Assembly: GCA_003118195.1 (NCBI GenBank)
Contig: BEXV01000159.1
Coordinates: 297,992-318,227, forward strand
DNA length: 20,236 nt
Direction: 5' to 3'
Source: Hemicentrotus pulcherrimus
Taxonomy: Eukaryota > Echinodermata > Echinoidea > Camarodonta > Strongylocentrotidae
The translations under genes and the position numbers were made by a program. Position 1 is the first letter of the stretch. Each line of letters starts with the position of its first letter. The notes under the pieces are model-generated. The model searched no databases, was not told where the DNA came from, and saw only the letters and a list, made by a program, of their open reading frames with translations. Below, piece by piece: positions 8,301 to 17,164 of the stretch.

Positions 8301-11300
8301 CAGTACCACCATCCTACAGTGCAACAGCCAAGAAGAACGTTGAGAGTGATGCCCTTGTGATATCCACAGAGCCTCCCACTAACCGGGGACATCAGGGTAT
8401 CTTATGTCCCTATGCAGTGAAGGGTACCTGTCGTTATGGAGCCAAGTGTCTGTACATGCATGGTGAAGTGTGTGATCTGTGTGGGGAAGCCTGTCTGATG
8501 CCGTATGATGAGGAACAGAAGAAGAACCACAGGCTGGTAAGATAGATACGTAGTGCAGAATTTACTTATTTCGAGAAGATTTTTTAAATAATTTTTATGT
8601 GTGATTGAGGCATAAAGGTTGCAACCTACATAATTCAAAAGGAAATAGAGTACAGGTAGATTTTGTCTAGTGCTCCTACAGTGAAACCTGTATATAAAGA
8701 CCGCTCAAGGAAAACATGAAATGTGGTCTTTCTATACAGGTAGTTGCTAAAGCAGGTTTGACCGTATTTAGAACTGACTATCTGCAGACAGCATGGTTGG
8801 CAATTTAAAGCTTAATTTACAGAATAGTCAAAACATTCTTCTACATTGGTGTTCACAGTGAATGGGATCAATTTATGGTTTTATATTTGTAGTAAGAATG
8901 AGACTTAGGAAGGTCATCAATCTCTGTGTGATTTTTTTTTCTTCAATTTTGCAGCCATATCAAAGAATGTTCCCTTGCTGCAACAAGCAAGGATTATCCG
9001 AGAAACTATCACTCCTTGTTGAAGCATTGTGCTGATTTATGAAATTCTCAACAGATCTAGACAGCAAAGAGATATATCAACTAATGTGAACATTTATGCT
9101 TTTCTTTTGCTTGTCCGGGAATAGTTGCCATCCATCTCCCACCTTTGATAAGGCCTAAAAAAAGAAGAAGTTGTATTGCCCTTTAGGTATTGCCCTTTAG
9201 GTGCCAAAACATGGGTCGGTTGGTAGGATTTTTTTTTTTTTTTTTTTTAATTTCTTTTTTTTCCCCTCCTTCTTTGGGGTTATATTTTTTAGTTTTGAAT
9301 GCTTTAATATTTTTTCTCTCTTAAAAAACAGTAAAAAAAAAATTAAAAAAAAACCTTAAAAAACTGACCATAGATTGCAAGATTTCTGGGTTAGTGGCAA
9401 AGGGCAATACAACTTCTTTTGTTTTTTAGGCCTAAGAATGATTCACTCGATTGATTGTCTTCTTTGGTTTGCTAGACATGCCTTGAGAAGCATGAGAAGG
9501 AGATGCAGGAAGCGTTCCTGTACCAGCAGAGCAAGGATATAGTCTGTGGTATCTGCATGGAGGTGATCATGGAGAAATCACCCAGGGAGCGTAAGTTTGG
9601 TATCTTATCAGACTGTACTCATCCTTACTGCTTGGATTGCATTAGGAAGTGGCGCAGTGGAAGGCAGTTTGAAAAGACTATTATCAGGTAATTATGGTAT
9701 AATTACAAATATTCTGTTTTGGGATTATTTTTTCGACATTTGCTCAAGTGACTATTGGTCCAGGTGTTATGTCATCACAGATATAGGGTTATGGTTGCAA
9801 TCTGATTTTATTTTTAGGGTTATAACTATATCTGAATCAGAATTAAGTTGGATTAGGAAATAGACGGTAGCCTAAATGCTCCCGAAGCATTTGTTGTCCA
9901 GCCCTATTCTTTGTTTAGTATATATCGTTCATCATCTGTTTTAAGAAATGGAAGGCCATGAATTGTAATATAGAGTGCGTCCCATAAAAAGCGAAACCGA
10001 GAATTATCAATGTTTTATCATAACTTAATCACAATTTAAATGAATAAATGACACATATTTGTAAAGCTGAGATCCGCCTCAGTTTCAACTCATATGATGC
10101 ATATGTCACGCATGAGTGATCAAACACAATTTGAAGAGAGGAAACCAAAAAGTAATTTGGTGGGCGGTATCTGAATTTCAAAGAGAAAATCACATTTCTA
10201 GCAAGTTCATTTTCTGCCCTTTCATATCTAATCCAATTCAATCCAAATGATATTTGATATAGCGCCTTTTCCTTGCAAAGCGCTGCACACACGCTCCACA
10301 ATGTTTGGGCCACTTTAAAAAAAAAGTTAGACACTTCTCAGAGATAAGTCAAGTATATGTAGGCTGGTGATAAAGTAATTTCTAGCAGAATAGATGTGAA
10401 TTCGGTAGTTTCTTGTATAGTCATATGACACCTCAATCAGGAAAAATGAGCCAGGAATAACAAAGTTCTGTTTGTTTAAAGTATTGCTTGCAATACCATA
10501 ATTTGATTAAACGGATTCATTTTCAACTCCGTTTCTTTGATGATCAGCCATGCATCAAGTCTTTCGTCTTCTTTGAAGACAAAAAAGCCTTAAGTCACTG
10601 GAGTTCATAAGGGTACATAATATGTACCTTTAGCTTTTAAAGTTAGATATAAAATCAGGGCTTAAATTAATCCAAGGCCATGGCCGTGGATGCCCCTTTG
10701 ATTGGCCTCAATGCCCCTCTCATTGGCCTTGGAGATCTGTTGTGCCCTTTACAATTCTTCCTATTTGTGCTGTAATATATGAATGTGCCCTACAGAAAAG
10801 GGACCTTGCCCTAAAAATATTGAAATTTAAGGCCTTAAATATCTAGATGTCATGGATACCTGTGATGATAAGATGTATTGGGTAATACAATTTTTTGTCT
10901 CTGGTTTGTTCTACAGGGGATGCCCGACATGTAGGAAGATGTCCAATTTTGTGACTCCTAGTGATTACTGGGTGGAGGATCCTGAGGAGAAGAAGAAGCT
11001 AATTGAGAACTACATTGCTGCTCTGAGGTAAGTATGAAAGGCATTGATTGTCAGATCTGAGACTTATTTTTTGAAGCAAAATTTAGTTTGTTTTATCATG
11101 TGCTGCAATTTGAGAGTTTGTGTATTGCGTGCCTTGAATGTGCACGATCGAGCAGAGAATTTGTATGCACCTTTTTGTAAAGATTTACCGTGTATTGCCA
11201 GTTACGCTGCTGCTGCATAGATGGCCATGGTAAGGCCGTGTGAAACCCTGCTAGAAATTCCTGATTCTTATTTTCAAATGTTAGCAGATATGCAGTTGCC

Positions 11301-12363
11301 AGCTATTTATTGATATTGTTCCAATGTCATGTATGCCATTATATTACAACATTGCCAAAGAAAAGAGGTAATGGGTATTTTTCAAACAAATTTGATGGTA
11401 TTGCTATTAAACAAATGTTCCTAGTGAATTAAGATGTGCTTAAAAATGGTTTATATTGTTTTCTTTTACTATACTTCTATTACTGTATGAAACTTGACTA
11501 ATCCAATAAATCAGGCCTATTATTAGATTTGAGGATTTTTTTTTTTCATTAAAAAATCTACTGGTGCTATGCTTATGATTATAATAGAATATGTTTTTAA
11601 TGATTATCACACTCCATTTGGTTGTGTCTTTATGTACTTTAATAGCACCAAGGCATGCAAGCATTTTGACCAGGGGCGTGGAAAGTGTCCATTCGGTGCT
11701 GACTGCTTCTACCTGCATGCTTACCCTGATGGTACGAAGGAAGACCGTGCCAAGGCTCGTCAGTGCCGTGCCTCCAGCAACAAGGTGAAGACCATCCGCC
11801 CAGCTCTCCTCTGGGAGTTCTTTGAACACCGCAATGGTCTTTATGACTTTGGCAGTGATGAAGATGACTTCTTCCTGTTCGGCTCCTCCTTGTGGCATGA
11901 TGAATGGGACTTTCTCAGTGATCCCAGCGAGGCCGACGATTGGTGGGAGTATCTCCAGTATATGGGCTCCGATGATGACAGCGAGAACGAGTTTGATTCG
12001 GACTGGAGCGGGGATGTTCCGACGTCTGGTGAGGGGGAGGAGACAGCCGAGGTGACGGCTGAGGCGACGGCTGAGGTATTGGTCGAAGGTAACCAGGAAG
12101 TCGGAGAGGAAGATGATGCTGATGATGAATGGGAGGAGGGTGAAGGAGATGGAAGAGAAGGGGAGGAGGAGGAGGAAGAGGAGGAGGAGGAGGAGGTAGT
12201 AGAAGAAGATGAAGCAGCAGAGGAAGGTAATGAAGATGGGAATGGAGAAGAAGAGGGTGATGAGGGAGAATATCCTGGGGAAGATGAGGTTGGAGAAGAT
12301 GTAGTGTGTATAGGTGTGTTAGAAGAATGTGTATACACTGATGAAGACTGTGTAGATTGGTGA
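5253..12363 (+). CDS. MKRN1: Makorin-1-like E3 ubiquitin ligase, 5'-partial, six exons
   Basis: Joining 5253-5381, 7131-7351, 8304-8536, 9476-9687, 10917-11027 and 11646-12363 gives 541 in-frame residues ending at TGA. The order of domains is that of makorins: CCCH fingers 1 and 2 (residues about 1-48), a PAM2-like segment ending KEFVPGQPF (about 105-115), CCCH finger 3 ([19 protein letters not shown]), the makorin Cys/His motif (VCDLCGEAC...HRLTC), a C3HC4 RING with all eight ligands, and CCCH finger 4 ([17 protein letters not shown]). An acidic tail follows. By family knowledge makorins are cytoplasmic RNA-binding E3 ligases that bind PABP and transfer ubiquitin through the RING. The first exon, with the start codon and first Cys of finger 1, is not in view. 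The tail is much longer and more Glu-rich than in vertebrate MKRN1. Assignment to MKRN1 over MKRN2 rests on the FVPGQP motif. Confidence 0.93.
5382..7130 (+). other. Makorin intron 2
   Basis: This 1,749-bp phase-2 intron has a GTAAGC donor and a GGTACAG acceptor. It contains the MITE-like element at 5891-6263, a 14-bp direct repeat (ATGAGTGTGGTAA type) near 5620-5650, and a strong polypyrimidine tract with AG at 6790-6808 that does not lead into a usable exon. Confidence 0.85.
5891..6263. mobile_element. MITE-like element with perfect 16-bp terminal inverted repeats
   Basis: The left end CTTTAAAGTAGTCACC (5891-5906) is the exact reverse complement of the right end GGTGACTACTTTAAAG (6248-6263). 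The flanking ATGC on the left and GCAT on the right extend the symmetry with one indel. The 373-bp element has no transposase frame and contains a CRE-like TGACGTCA near 6051-6058. The sequence just inside the left end (ACCCCAAAGAAA) resembles the left end of the 2473-2825 element, so the two may be distant relatives. It lies within intron 2. Confidence 0.8.
7131..7351 (+). CDS. MKRN1: Makorin exon 3: end of finger 2 and PAM2-like motif
   Basis: The acceptor is GGTACAG and the donor is ACCT|GTGAGT. The first base completes Lys and the last base starts a Leu codon finished in exon 4. It supplies FQH, which completes CCCH finger 2, then a low-complexity Pro/Ser/Thr/Asn linker, and then [16 protein letters not shown]. 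The FVPGQP core is the part of makorin-1 that acts as a PAM2-like peptide for poly(A)-binding protein. The frame stays open for about 90 bases past the donor, but exon 4 joins in frame only from this GTGAGT. Confidence 0.92.
7403..7622 (+). repeat. 107-bp tandem duplication, two copies
   Basis: Unit 1 (7403-7508) and unit 2 (7509-7622) are near-identical, sharing for example GGCTCTATGCAAGTGTTTGA and GTTTAATTCT. Unit 2 has a few substitutions and an extra TGTACA-type hexamer. Each unit contains ATACGGTAAGT, a consensus-quality 5' splice site, and a pyrimidine-rich CTACCTGTAG, an acceptor-like site. High similarity between units implies a fairly recent duplication. Confidence 0.9.
8039..8268 (-). 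repeat. Dispersed repeat, copy B (uninterrupted, inverted relative to copy A)
   Basis: The reverse complement matches 4179-4313 plus about 4620-4715 at roughly 85 percent by eye. At the place where copy A carries the GC-rich insertion, copy B reads straight through (around 8129-8140, GCTCTCAAGCTCTTAGG), so it preserves the unoccupied target site. It lies in makorin intron 3. Confidence 0.8.
8304..8536 (+). CDS. MKRN1: Makorin exon 4: CCCH finger 3 and makorin Cys/His motif
   Basis: The acceptor is TATGCAG and the donor CTG|GTAAGA is phase 0. After a Lys/Ser/Thr-rich linker it encodes [20 protein letters not shown], a C-x7-C-x5-C-x3-H finger. The makorin-specific motif follows, beginning [20 protein letters not shown] and ending HRL, and continues as [10 protein letters not shown] in exon 5. 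All Cys and His ligands known in makorins are present. Confidence 0.95.
8677..8766. repeat. 90-bp nested palindromic repeat
   Basis: The inner arms ACCTGTATATAAAGACC (8686-8702) and GGTCTTTCTATACAGGT (8725-8741) pair at 16 of 17 positions. An outer pair, TACAGTGAAACCTG at the left and CAGGTTTGACCGTA at the right, matches at 12 of 14, so the right side contains CAGGT twice. The short hairpin-rich form looks like a widespread invertebrate interspersed repeat, possibly a very small non-autonomous element. It is non-coding. Confidence 0.65.
9150..9434. mobile_element. MITE-like element with 35-bp inverted ends and poly-T/poly-A interior
   Basis: The left end AGGCCTAAAAAAAGAAGAAG, continuing TTGTATTGCCCTTT (9151-9184), pairs with the right end AAAGGGCAATACAACTTCTT, continuing TTGTTTTTTAGGCCT (9399-9433). 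Only a 1-bp indel and one or two mismatches separate them. Inside, a long T run (about 9230-9265) is followed by A runs (about 9325-9360), so the whole unit can fold back. A 14-bp TATTGCCCTTTAGG unit is duplicated just inside the left end. There is no coding capacity. It lies in intron 4. Confidence 0.75.
9476..9687 (+). CDS. MKRN1: Makorin exon 5: RING finger, first part
   Basis: The acceptor is GGTTTGCTAG and the donor ATCAG|GTAATT is phase 2. It begins [14 protein letters not shown], finishing the makorin Cys/His motif. It then encodes the first six RING ligands: VCGIC (C1, C2), SDCTHPYC (C3, H4, C5) and LDC (C6), followed by [15 protein letters not shown], which closely follows the conserved makorin RING linker. 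The RING recruits the ubiquitin-charged E2. Confidence 0.95.
9973..10225. repeat. Probable interspersed repeat
   Basis: The segment starts with GAGTGCGTCCCATAAAAAGC and GAAACCGAG, a motif I associate with a repeat found widely in marine invertebrate genomes, and runs up to the SINE/LINE tail fragment. I see no coding frame with recognisable content and cannot define the ends from this window alone. Confidence 0.35.
10226..10300 (-). mobile_element. SINE/LINE 3'-tail fragment, reverse orientation
   Basis: Read on the minus strand it contains CAGCGCTTTGCAAGGAAAAG, then GCGCTATATCAAATATCATT, then short TGGATTGAA-like tail repeats. This is the same plan as the 3' end of the SINE at 620-697 (AGCGCTT, spacer, GCGCTATATAAAA), and it fits the stem-loop tail of L2-type LINEs. 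Only the 3' tail is recognisable. Confidence 0.6.
10656..10838. repeat. Short inverted-repeat element
   Basis: The left end AGGGCTTAAATT and the right end AATTTAAGGCCTT are inverted relatives. Inside are repeated GCCCCT and TTGGCCT words (TGCCCCTTTGATTGGCCT and TGCCCCTCTCATTGGCCT), which form a local tandem duplication of about 20 bp. It is non-coding and lies within intron 5. Boundaries are approximate. Confidence 0.45.
10917..11027 (+). CDS. MKRN1: Makorin exon 6: end of RING finger
   Basis: The acceptor is TTGTTCTACAG and the donor CTGAG|GTAAGT is a perfect consensus. The first base completes an Arg codon. It encodes [20 protein letters not shown], which supplies RING ligands C7 and C8 and the family hallmark segment after them, followed by a Lys/Glu-rich helix ([15 protein letters not shown]). 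Confidence 0.95.
11028..11645 (+). other. Makorin intron 6
   Basis: This 618-bp phase-2 intron has a GTAAGT donor and a GTACTTTAATAG acceptor. The acceptor tract is comparatively weak, because purines interrupt the pyrimidines. No repeat or RNA gene was recognised. Confidence 0.85.
11646..12363 (+). CDS. MKRN1: Makorin exon 7: CCCH finger 4 and long acidic tail
   Basis: The first base completes a Ser codon; the exon then reads [20 protein letters not shown] and FYLHAYPDG, the fourth CCCH finger and its conserved follow-on. A Trp/Asp/Phe-rich acidic stretch follows (for example [20 protein letters not shown]), equivalent to the acidic end of vertebrate makorins. The exon then continues for about 110 residues of mostly Glu, Gly, Asp and Val, including an uninterrupted run of about 11 Glu near 12163-12197, before TGA at 12361-12363. 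The GAG/GAA/GGA purine-rich DNA shows the tail is a repeat expansion. The minus-strand Ser-rich frame across this region is its antisense shadow. Confidence 0.95.
12100..12295 (+). repeat. GAG/GAA purine-rich coding microsatellite
   Basis: A nearly pure purine strand of GAG, GGA, GAA and GAT triplets, densest at about 12163-12210, encodes the Glu-rich part of the makorin tail. Interruptions such as GTAGTAG and GCAGCAG suggest an older, partly degenerated trinucleotide expansion. Confidence 0.85.
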
Positions 12364-15300
12364 TAGGTCAGGGAAATCCTCGTAATCTGTGGTTTAGAAG
12401 GGATTCCACCACATCTACCCACCAATTATTCTCAAGTCGAAGAAACCAGCCACAACGTAGGAAAAACAGAATCACAGGAAGATCCTCTTGGTGTGGTCTT
12501 CAGCCAGGTAGCAGGTCGATATTCATAGCTGAAAGAGGCTTGTTTCTGCCATGGTGGTGATTAGGGGTCAACTAATTATACATGTTTTGTACAAAGTTTG
12601 AAGATTCTAGAATATGTCTTGCTCAACTGTCTAATATGGTTTATCTGCATGGTATGAATAGAGCATATAGAAAGATATGCATCAGACGCGAATGCTTGAC
12701 TTGATTATAGGGTTAACTTTGTACATAGAGAAGTTGAAAAACATTCTTTCCTTTGTTTCTTCTCATGTAGGATATGTGAATGAAATGTTGACAGATTGAG
12801 AAGGTTGTTTGTTGTTTCATGAGGAAACAAAATGTTTCATATGTAGAATCTTTGCAAACATGTATACGGTCTCTCCACGTAGGCTAAACAGAATTCATGA
12901 AATGTCTTGGAACGTGTAACACAGTAATTCATTGACATAACGCTGCTTCAGTTTTTGTTCCTTGTCAAAACACTGTCTTACTGATGTCTCCTACAAACAT
13001 CTTTATTGGTAACAAATGTTCCAAACAAACTTGGTGCATTATTAAGCAAAGGCTTCTCATGGCTGTGTCTGGTTTATCCCAACAGCTGATGAGTGTCTGC
13101 TGATACCAGCCACACAATTCAAAGAGTTGATTCAAAACAAGGTGCACAGTGGTGTGCCCAGTTGCTCCTTACGAGAGCAGCTGTTGTGTTTCAAATCAGT
13201 TGCCATGGTTCTGCAACTATCGCTCAGGTGACAAACATGAAGGTGTCTTATTGTCGAATCAGACTGCTCACATTACGGCTGGTCATACCAGTCGATGTGC
13301 GGTCAAGCCAAATTGAATTGTTATCACCACATGCCTGATTTACAGGACGTAAATACTTGTCTTGCCAAAATTTGTTTTCTAAAGTGCTATGCGTACATTT
13401 TCAACCCCATGCTATGAAAGAACGTTCCACATAGATCTTGCAGTACTCGGACTGTTCATTACCGTTTATCCTAGTCAGATGAAAACTGGCTATTTATCGC
13501 ATGAATTAACAGATCATTCACGGATTGAACGTACATTTGTAGTACATGGTTGATTTCAGCAGTCATCCTGTACAGATTAGTTGTATTTATAGAATGAAAT
13601 GTTGTTTGACTAAGTTATAGAGTGATATTATAAATCTATTTTGAGTACAGAGTAGGATTGAGAAATTTCCTTTATATTTTCATGACTAATTAAATTATAG
13701 ATATTGTTTAGACTGTAGTATAGTGTGTTTGAATTGAATTTATAGTATATTTCATTTTCTTTTCTATGTTAGTCTGGTGTAGATAAACACAAAGCAATAG
13801 TTAGAAAATAGATACAAATTTATAGATTTTGTAGAAATATTTTTGCCTCACATATACATGAATAGTTGATTGTACGATGTATATTGCATTTTGTCTTTTG
13901 TACGTATTGATACATGCAATGCTCTCTGTGGTTTATCTTTGATTTGGCGTGGATGAATGTGTGTACCTGGTATTGAGGTCATTAGATGTGCCTGTGTTTA
14001 CTTGTTTTCATATACATGTATTATTCTTTTTAACATAAACAAAGTTTTGCTTCTACATGTATGCATACATACATACATACGGTACATATATGTTTGGGAT
14101 CTCGCTCGATCTATGCTCTATATGCTTTCATTGATTAAGTGGTTTTTGGATGATATTGAAAATATTTGGCTGGGGTATTAACTCAATGCTCATATTGTAA
14201 ATGGGTACTGCAACAGCAATTGGGGATGATGAGTGGCATGGATAAATTGATGAAAGTAGCACATTGGCACTGGGAATCTGAATGTGTCTATGAGGCTGGT
14301 TAAATCAAAGCAAACAGAATTTAGAAATTGTTTGTAAAAACGTCTTTTACCTTTTCTTCCAAGAAGACTTTCAAGAACCGTCCCTTGACTATGACATGAA
14401 ATATACACCTGTCCTTATCAGAATAATGCATAGTAGTGACATAGTTCCACATGCAAACCAATTGTGAAATAGTATTGATATGATACTAAACACCGAATAT
14501 GATGTTCTCATGCTTCAAGAACTGAAGGTTTCATAGGAAATAATATTGTATAACAAAAAACAGTATTTTCACACCTCAATATGTGCCAAGAGAAAGGAAT
14601 AACAAAATCACTATGTGATAAGTTATATTGTTTGTCAATTATATATGTTTATGCAGAGGGTTTGTATGTTTGCTTGTTGAAGTACGTAAATGTATTGTTA
14701 CTAGTCAAATAACTCTACATGTAATCAAAATGAAATTTGTATTTTGCATTTTAGTTTAGCCTTGGTTCACAATACCAAATAGCATTGATTCATTCCATTA
14801 TGTTTTCATATATTTTTATTTTGGTTATATCCTTTAATCTTTTTTTTTCCTTTTGATGGTTTTGGTGTCAGTTTATGCGGATGTTTGTTTTGTCTTAACC
14901 CTAAAGAAGCAAGATAGTGTTTTGTAATACCACTTGTATTCTCAGCAAGAGATCATTAATAATTTCATTTAAGTATTATTTAAAAAATATTTGTTTGATG
15001 GTAAAGTGTAATTTCTTTTTTTGGTCATTTTATGTGTATCTGAATTTCGTGAGAAAAAGGGTAGCCCAGTACATTCCAAAATAATTTTCTATCATGTTTC
15101 TTGTTTCCCTATCTCTCCAATGATGGTGGGCACCTTATTAATTTTAACCCCAATACTTAGCATATTCTGTAGAACAGCTGCAAGAATCTTCAGCAGTGAA
15201 GGAGGCAGATTATCTTGAAGAAGAAGAAGATATAATGATGCCTAATGGTAGTAAATGTTCCTTCCTATCAAAGGGTTTATGATTGGGCTACTAACTAAGA

Positions 15301-15527
15301 CCAGACATCAGAAGTTTCTGGGTATAGGCTTGTCTCTCGGATTGTCTATCTTCCATTCACGGGGGAGATGTACAGTTTTACAACAAATGGGGTTCTGATT
15401 ATAGAATGAATTGAACATAAACATTTTCCTTTGGTATTTATTGTAAGACAACTATTCTCATTATATGATGAATATTATAATAACAAACCATTATTGTGTA
15501 TAAATATATTACTCATTGCGGATATAG
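12364..15527 (+). other. Probable makorin 3'UTR, proximal part
   Basis: No exon-like frame was found on either strand. The stretch is T-rich with many TGTACAT and TTTTGTA words and lacks an AATAAA hexamer close to the stop codon. Only a weaker ATTAAA is seen near 13690. It contains a (CATA)n patch near 14060-14085. I read it as a long 3'UTR, but the transcript end cannot be proved from sequence. Confidence 0.4.
14060..14085. repeat. CATA simple repeat
   Basis: Four to five tandem CATA units lie in a TGTATGCATACATACATACA context, directly followed by CGGTACATATATG. It is an ordinary microsatellite. Confidence 0.85.
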
Positions 15528-15900
15528 TATCGAAAATAATATCGCTAGTGATATTCGTTTGTCTCGCAATGTGGTCAATAAGGAATCTAAAAGTTCACAA
15601 CGTTTCGTGTGCATCTGCTACACTTTGTCAGGTGATAATAACTACTGTAAGCAAGGGTCTTTTATACTCTACGGGAGGACCGGCGGATTATCGATCGGCG
15701 GATTATCGACCGGCGGATTATCGATCGAATTATGGACCGCTCCGCCGGTCCTCCCGTAGAGTATAAAAGAGCCTTGCTTACAGTAGTTATTATCACCTGA
15801 CAAAGTGTAGCAGATGCACACGAAACGTCGTGAACTTTTAGATTCCTTATTGACCACATTGCGAGACAAACAAATATCACTAGCGATATTATTTTCGATA
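15528..15900. mobile_element. Foldback element with 160-bp arms
   Basis: The left arm 15528-15687 and right arm 15741-15900 are reverse complements over 160 bp without a gap. I count three mismatches (157 of 160). The terminus is TATCGAAAATAATATCGC. The flanks read ATATAG on the left and ATATTG on the right, a possible 6-bp target duplication with one mismatch. The 53-bp centre holds direct repeats and is GC-richer. Open frames on both strands share a peptide (LCQVIITTVSK) only because the arms are palindromic. There is no transposase. It is best classed as a foldback or long-terminal-inverted-repeat non-autonomous DNA element, inserted in the probable 3'UTR. Confidence 0.9.
15681..15725 (+). 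repeat. Three 15-bp tandem repeats in the foldback loop
   Basis: CGGCGGATTATCGAT, CGGCGGATTATCGAC and CGGCGGATTATCGAT follow one another without a gap. The first unit overlaps the inner end of the left arm. CGGCGGA recurs in inverted form (TCCGCCG) at the inner start of the right arm, so repeat and arm boundary share sequence. Confidence 0.95.
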
Positions 15901-17164
15901 ATATTGTGTATGTTGGGTATTTATGGAATTCATTTCATGAGATATAATCCCATTAGTCAATGCACTAGGCTGATCTAGTTTTAACAACTGGAATACATTG
16001 TTGGAAACCTCCATGTAAGATGATCTACTATCACATTGCCCACTAGGTACTTTAGTTTCTTTGAAAGTAATCTTAATTGATGCACATTCCATTCCTAAAT
16101 TAAAGGTTTGAATAGTCTTCTTCACATGAACCATTTACTGAGCTATTTGTCTTTGTTTCTCCTGAAAAGTCTATGGGCATCAAAATATTATATGAAAGTA
16201 GAAGGTAAGATATATACTTAAATTAATTTGACAAATACTTGCGTGTATCCAATCCATGGTCGATGGTATACCAGCAATTTTTCAACACAATGAATGAATT
16301 ACCTGTATTTCACCCCGCAATATGATAAATGTTCAGTTTCAGTTTATATACATGTCTTTTGTATTCATTTTAACAATGACTTGATCAATGCTGCATTTGT
16401 ATTTCATGATTATTGAGTTCAAAGCTTAAGAGCAAAGGGAGAAAATACGAAGGATCATCAAACCGTTGGATGCAAGTTTCCTACCAAACTTACGTTTCTC
16501 AATTAGTCCGCGATCCTCTCCGAATGCTCGTGCATCTTTCAACTCGTACTTTGTTCTGTATATAAATTTATAGAAAAAATATATTTAAAATTCGTCTTCT
16601 GATTATGAGTTTTACATTTTCATTGTGAACTAATCTCTGTAACGATAGCCAGATATTGCCTTTTTTTATTTTGGTATTCTGAGTACATGTAAGTCTGATG
16701 CAGACCACAATAGATGATACTATAAAACGATGGTTAATTTACATATGTGTGTGTTCATTTCATATTGATATTTATTCAGTGTAAATCTATAGGAAATATT
16801 TTGTACTGTTTACATCTGCTTTTTGTGAAATTGAATTTTGTACTTTTGATATATGACTCAATTACCCTTTGGAAAGCTTGGGTTATGTGTACTATTATTA
16901 TTCTCTTTGGGGATTTGGTGCAAAGGGCAAGGCAGTGGTGTACTAGTATGTTTTTTCTCTTAAACAATCCTTGAAAGGATATTGAATTAGAGATTGTATT
17001 TCATGAATATTCATTTCCTTTATAGCTCTCACTATAAACATATAGTAGTGTTGTACTAACATTTTTGTGAGCATGACTTTAGAATGATCTAGAAATACTA
17101 ACAACGTGTAGTAGGCAAATGTACAGTGTATGTATGAGATTGTTAGGGTTTCGTACCGTCAGCC

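Larger units (their letters stand above)
7352..8303 (+). other. Makorin intron 3
   Basis: This 952-bp phase-1 intron has a GTGAGT donor and a TTATTATGCAG acceptor. It contains the 107-bp tandem duplication (7403-7622) and the inverted copy B of the dispersed repeat (8039-8268), which ends only about 35 bp before the exon 4 acceptor. Confidence 0.85.
8537..9475 (+). other. Makorin intron 4
   Basis: This 939-bp phase-0 intron has a GTAAGA donor and a TTTGCTAG acceptor. It contains the 90-bp palindromic repeat at 8677-8766 and the inverted-repeat element at about 9150-9434, which ends only about 40 bp before the acceptor. Confidence 0.85.
9688..10916 (+). other. Makorin intron 5
   Basis: This 1,229-bp phase-2 intron has a GTAATT donor and a TTGTTCTACAG acceptor. 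It contains a probable interspersed repeat (9973-10225), a reverse-oriented SINE/LINE tail fragment (10226-10300) and a short inverted-repeat element (about 10656-10838). Confidence 0.85.

Noticed and set aside
11841..12425. A 194-residue minus-strand open frame rich in Ser and Pro.
   Set aside because: It is the antisense of the GAG/GAA-rich makorin tail. Its low-complexity Ser runs are a by-product of the CTC/TCC complement, and it has no domain.
15431..15880. Open frames of 72-111 residues on both strands sharing a common peptide.
   Set aside because: The shared peptide comes from the two palindromic arms of the foldback element. The frames include the 15-bp tandem repeats and have no recognisable domain.
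12720..16564. Pumilio-type TGTANATA words at 12720-12727, 13778-13785 and 16557-16564.
   Set aside because: Three such words in several kilobases of AT-rich DNA are not clearly above chance, and transcription of the whole region is unproven.
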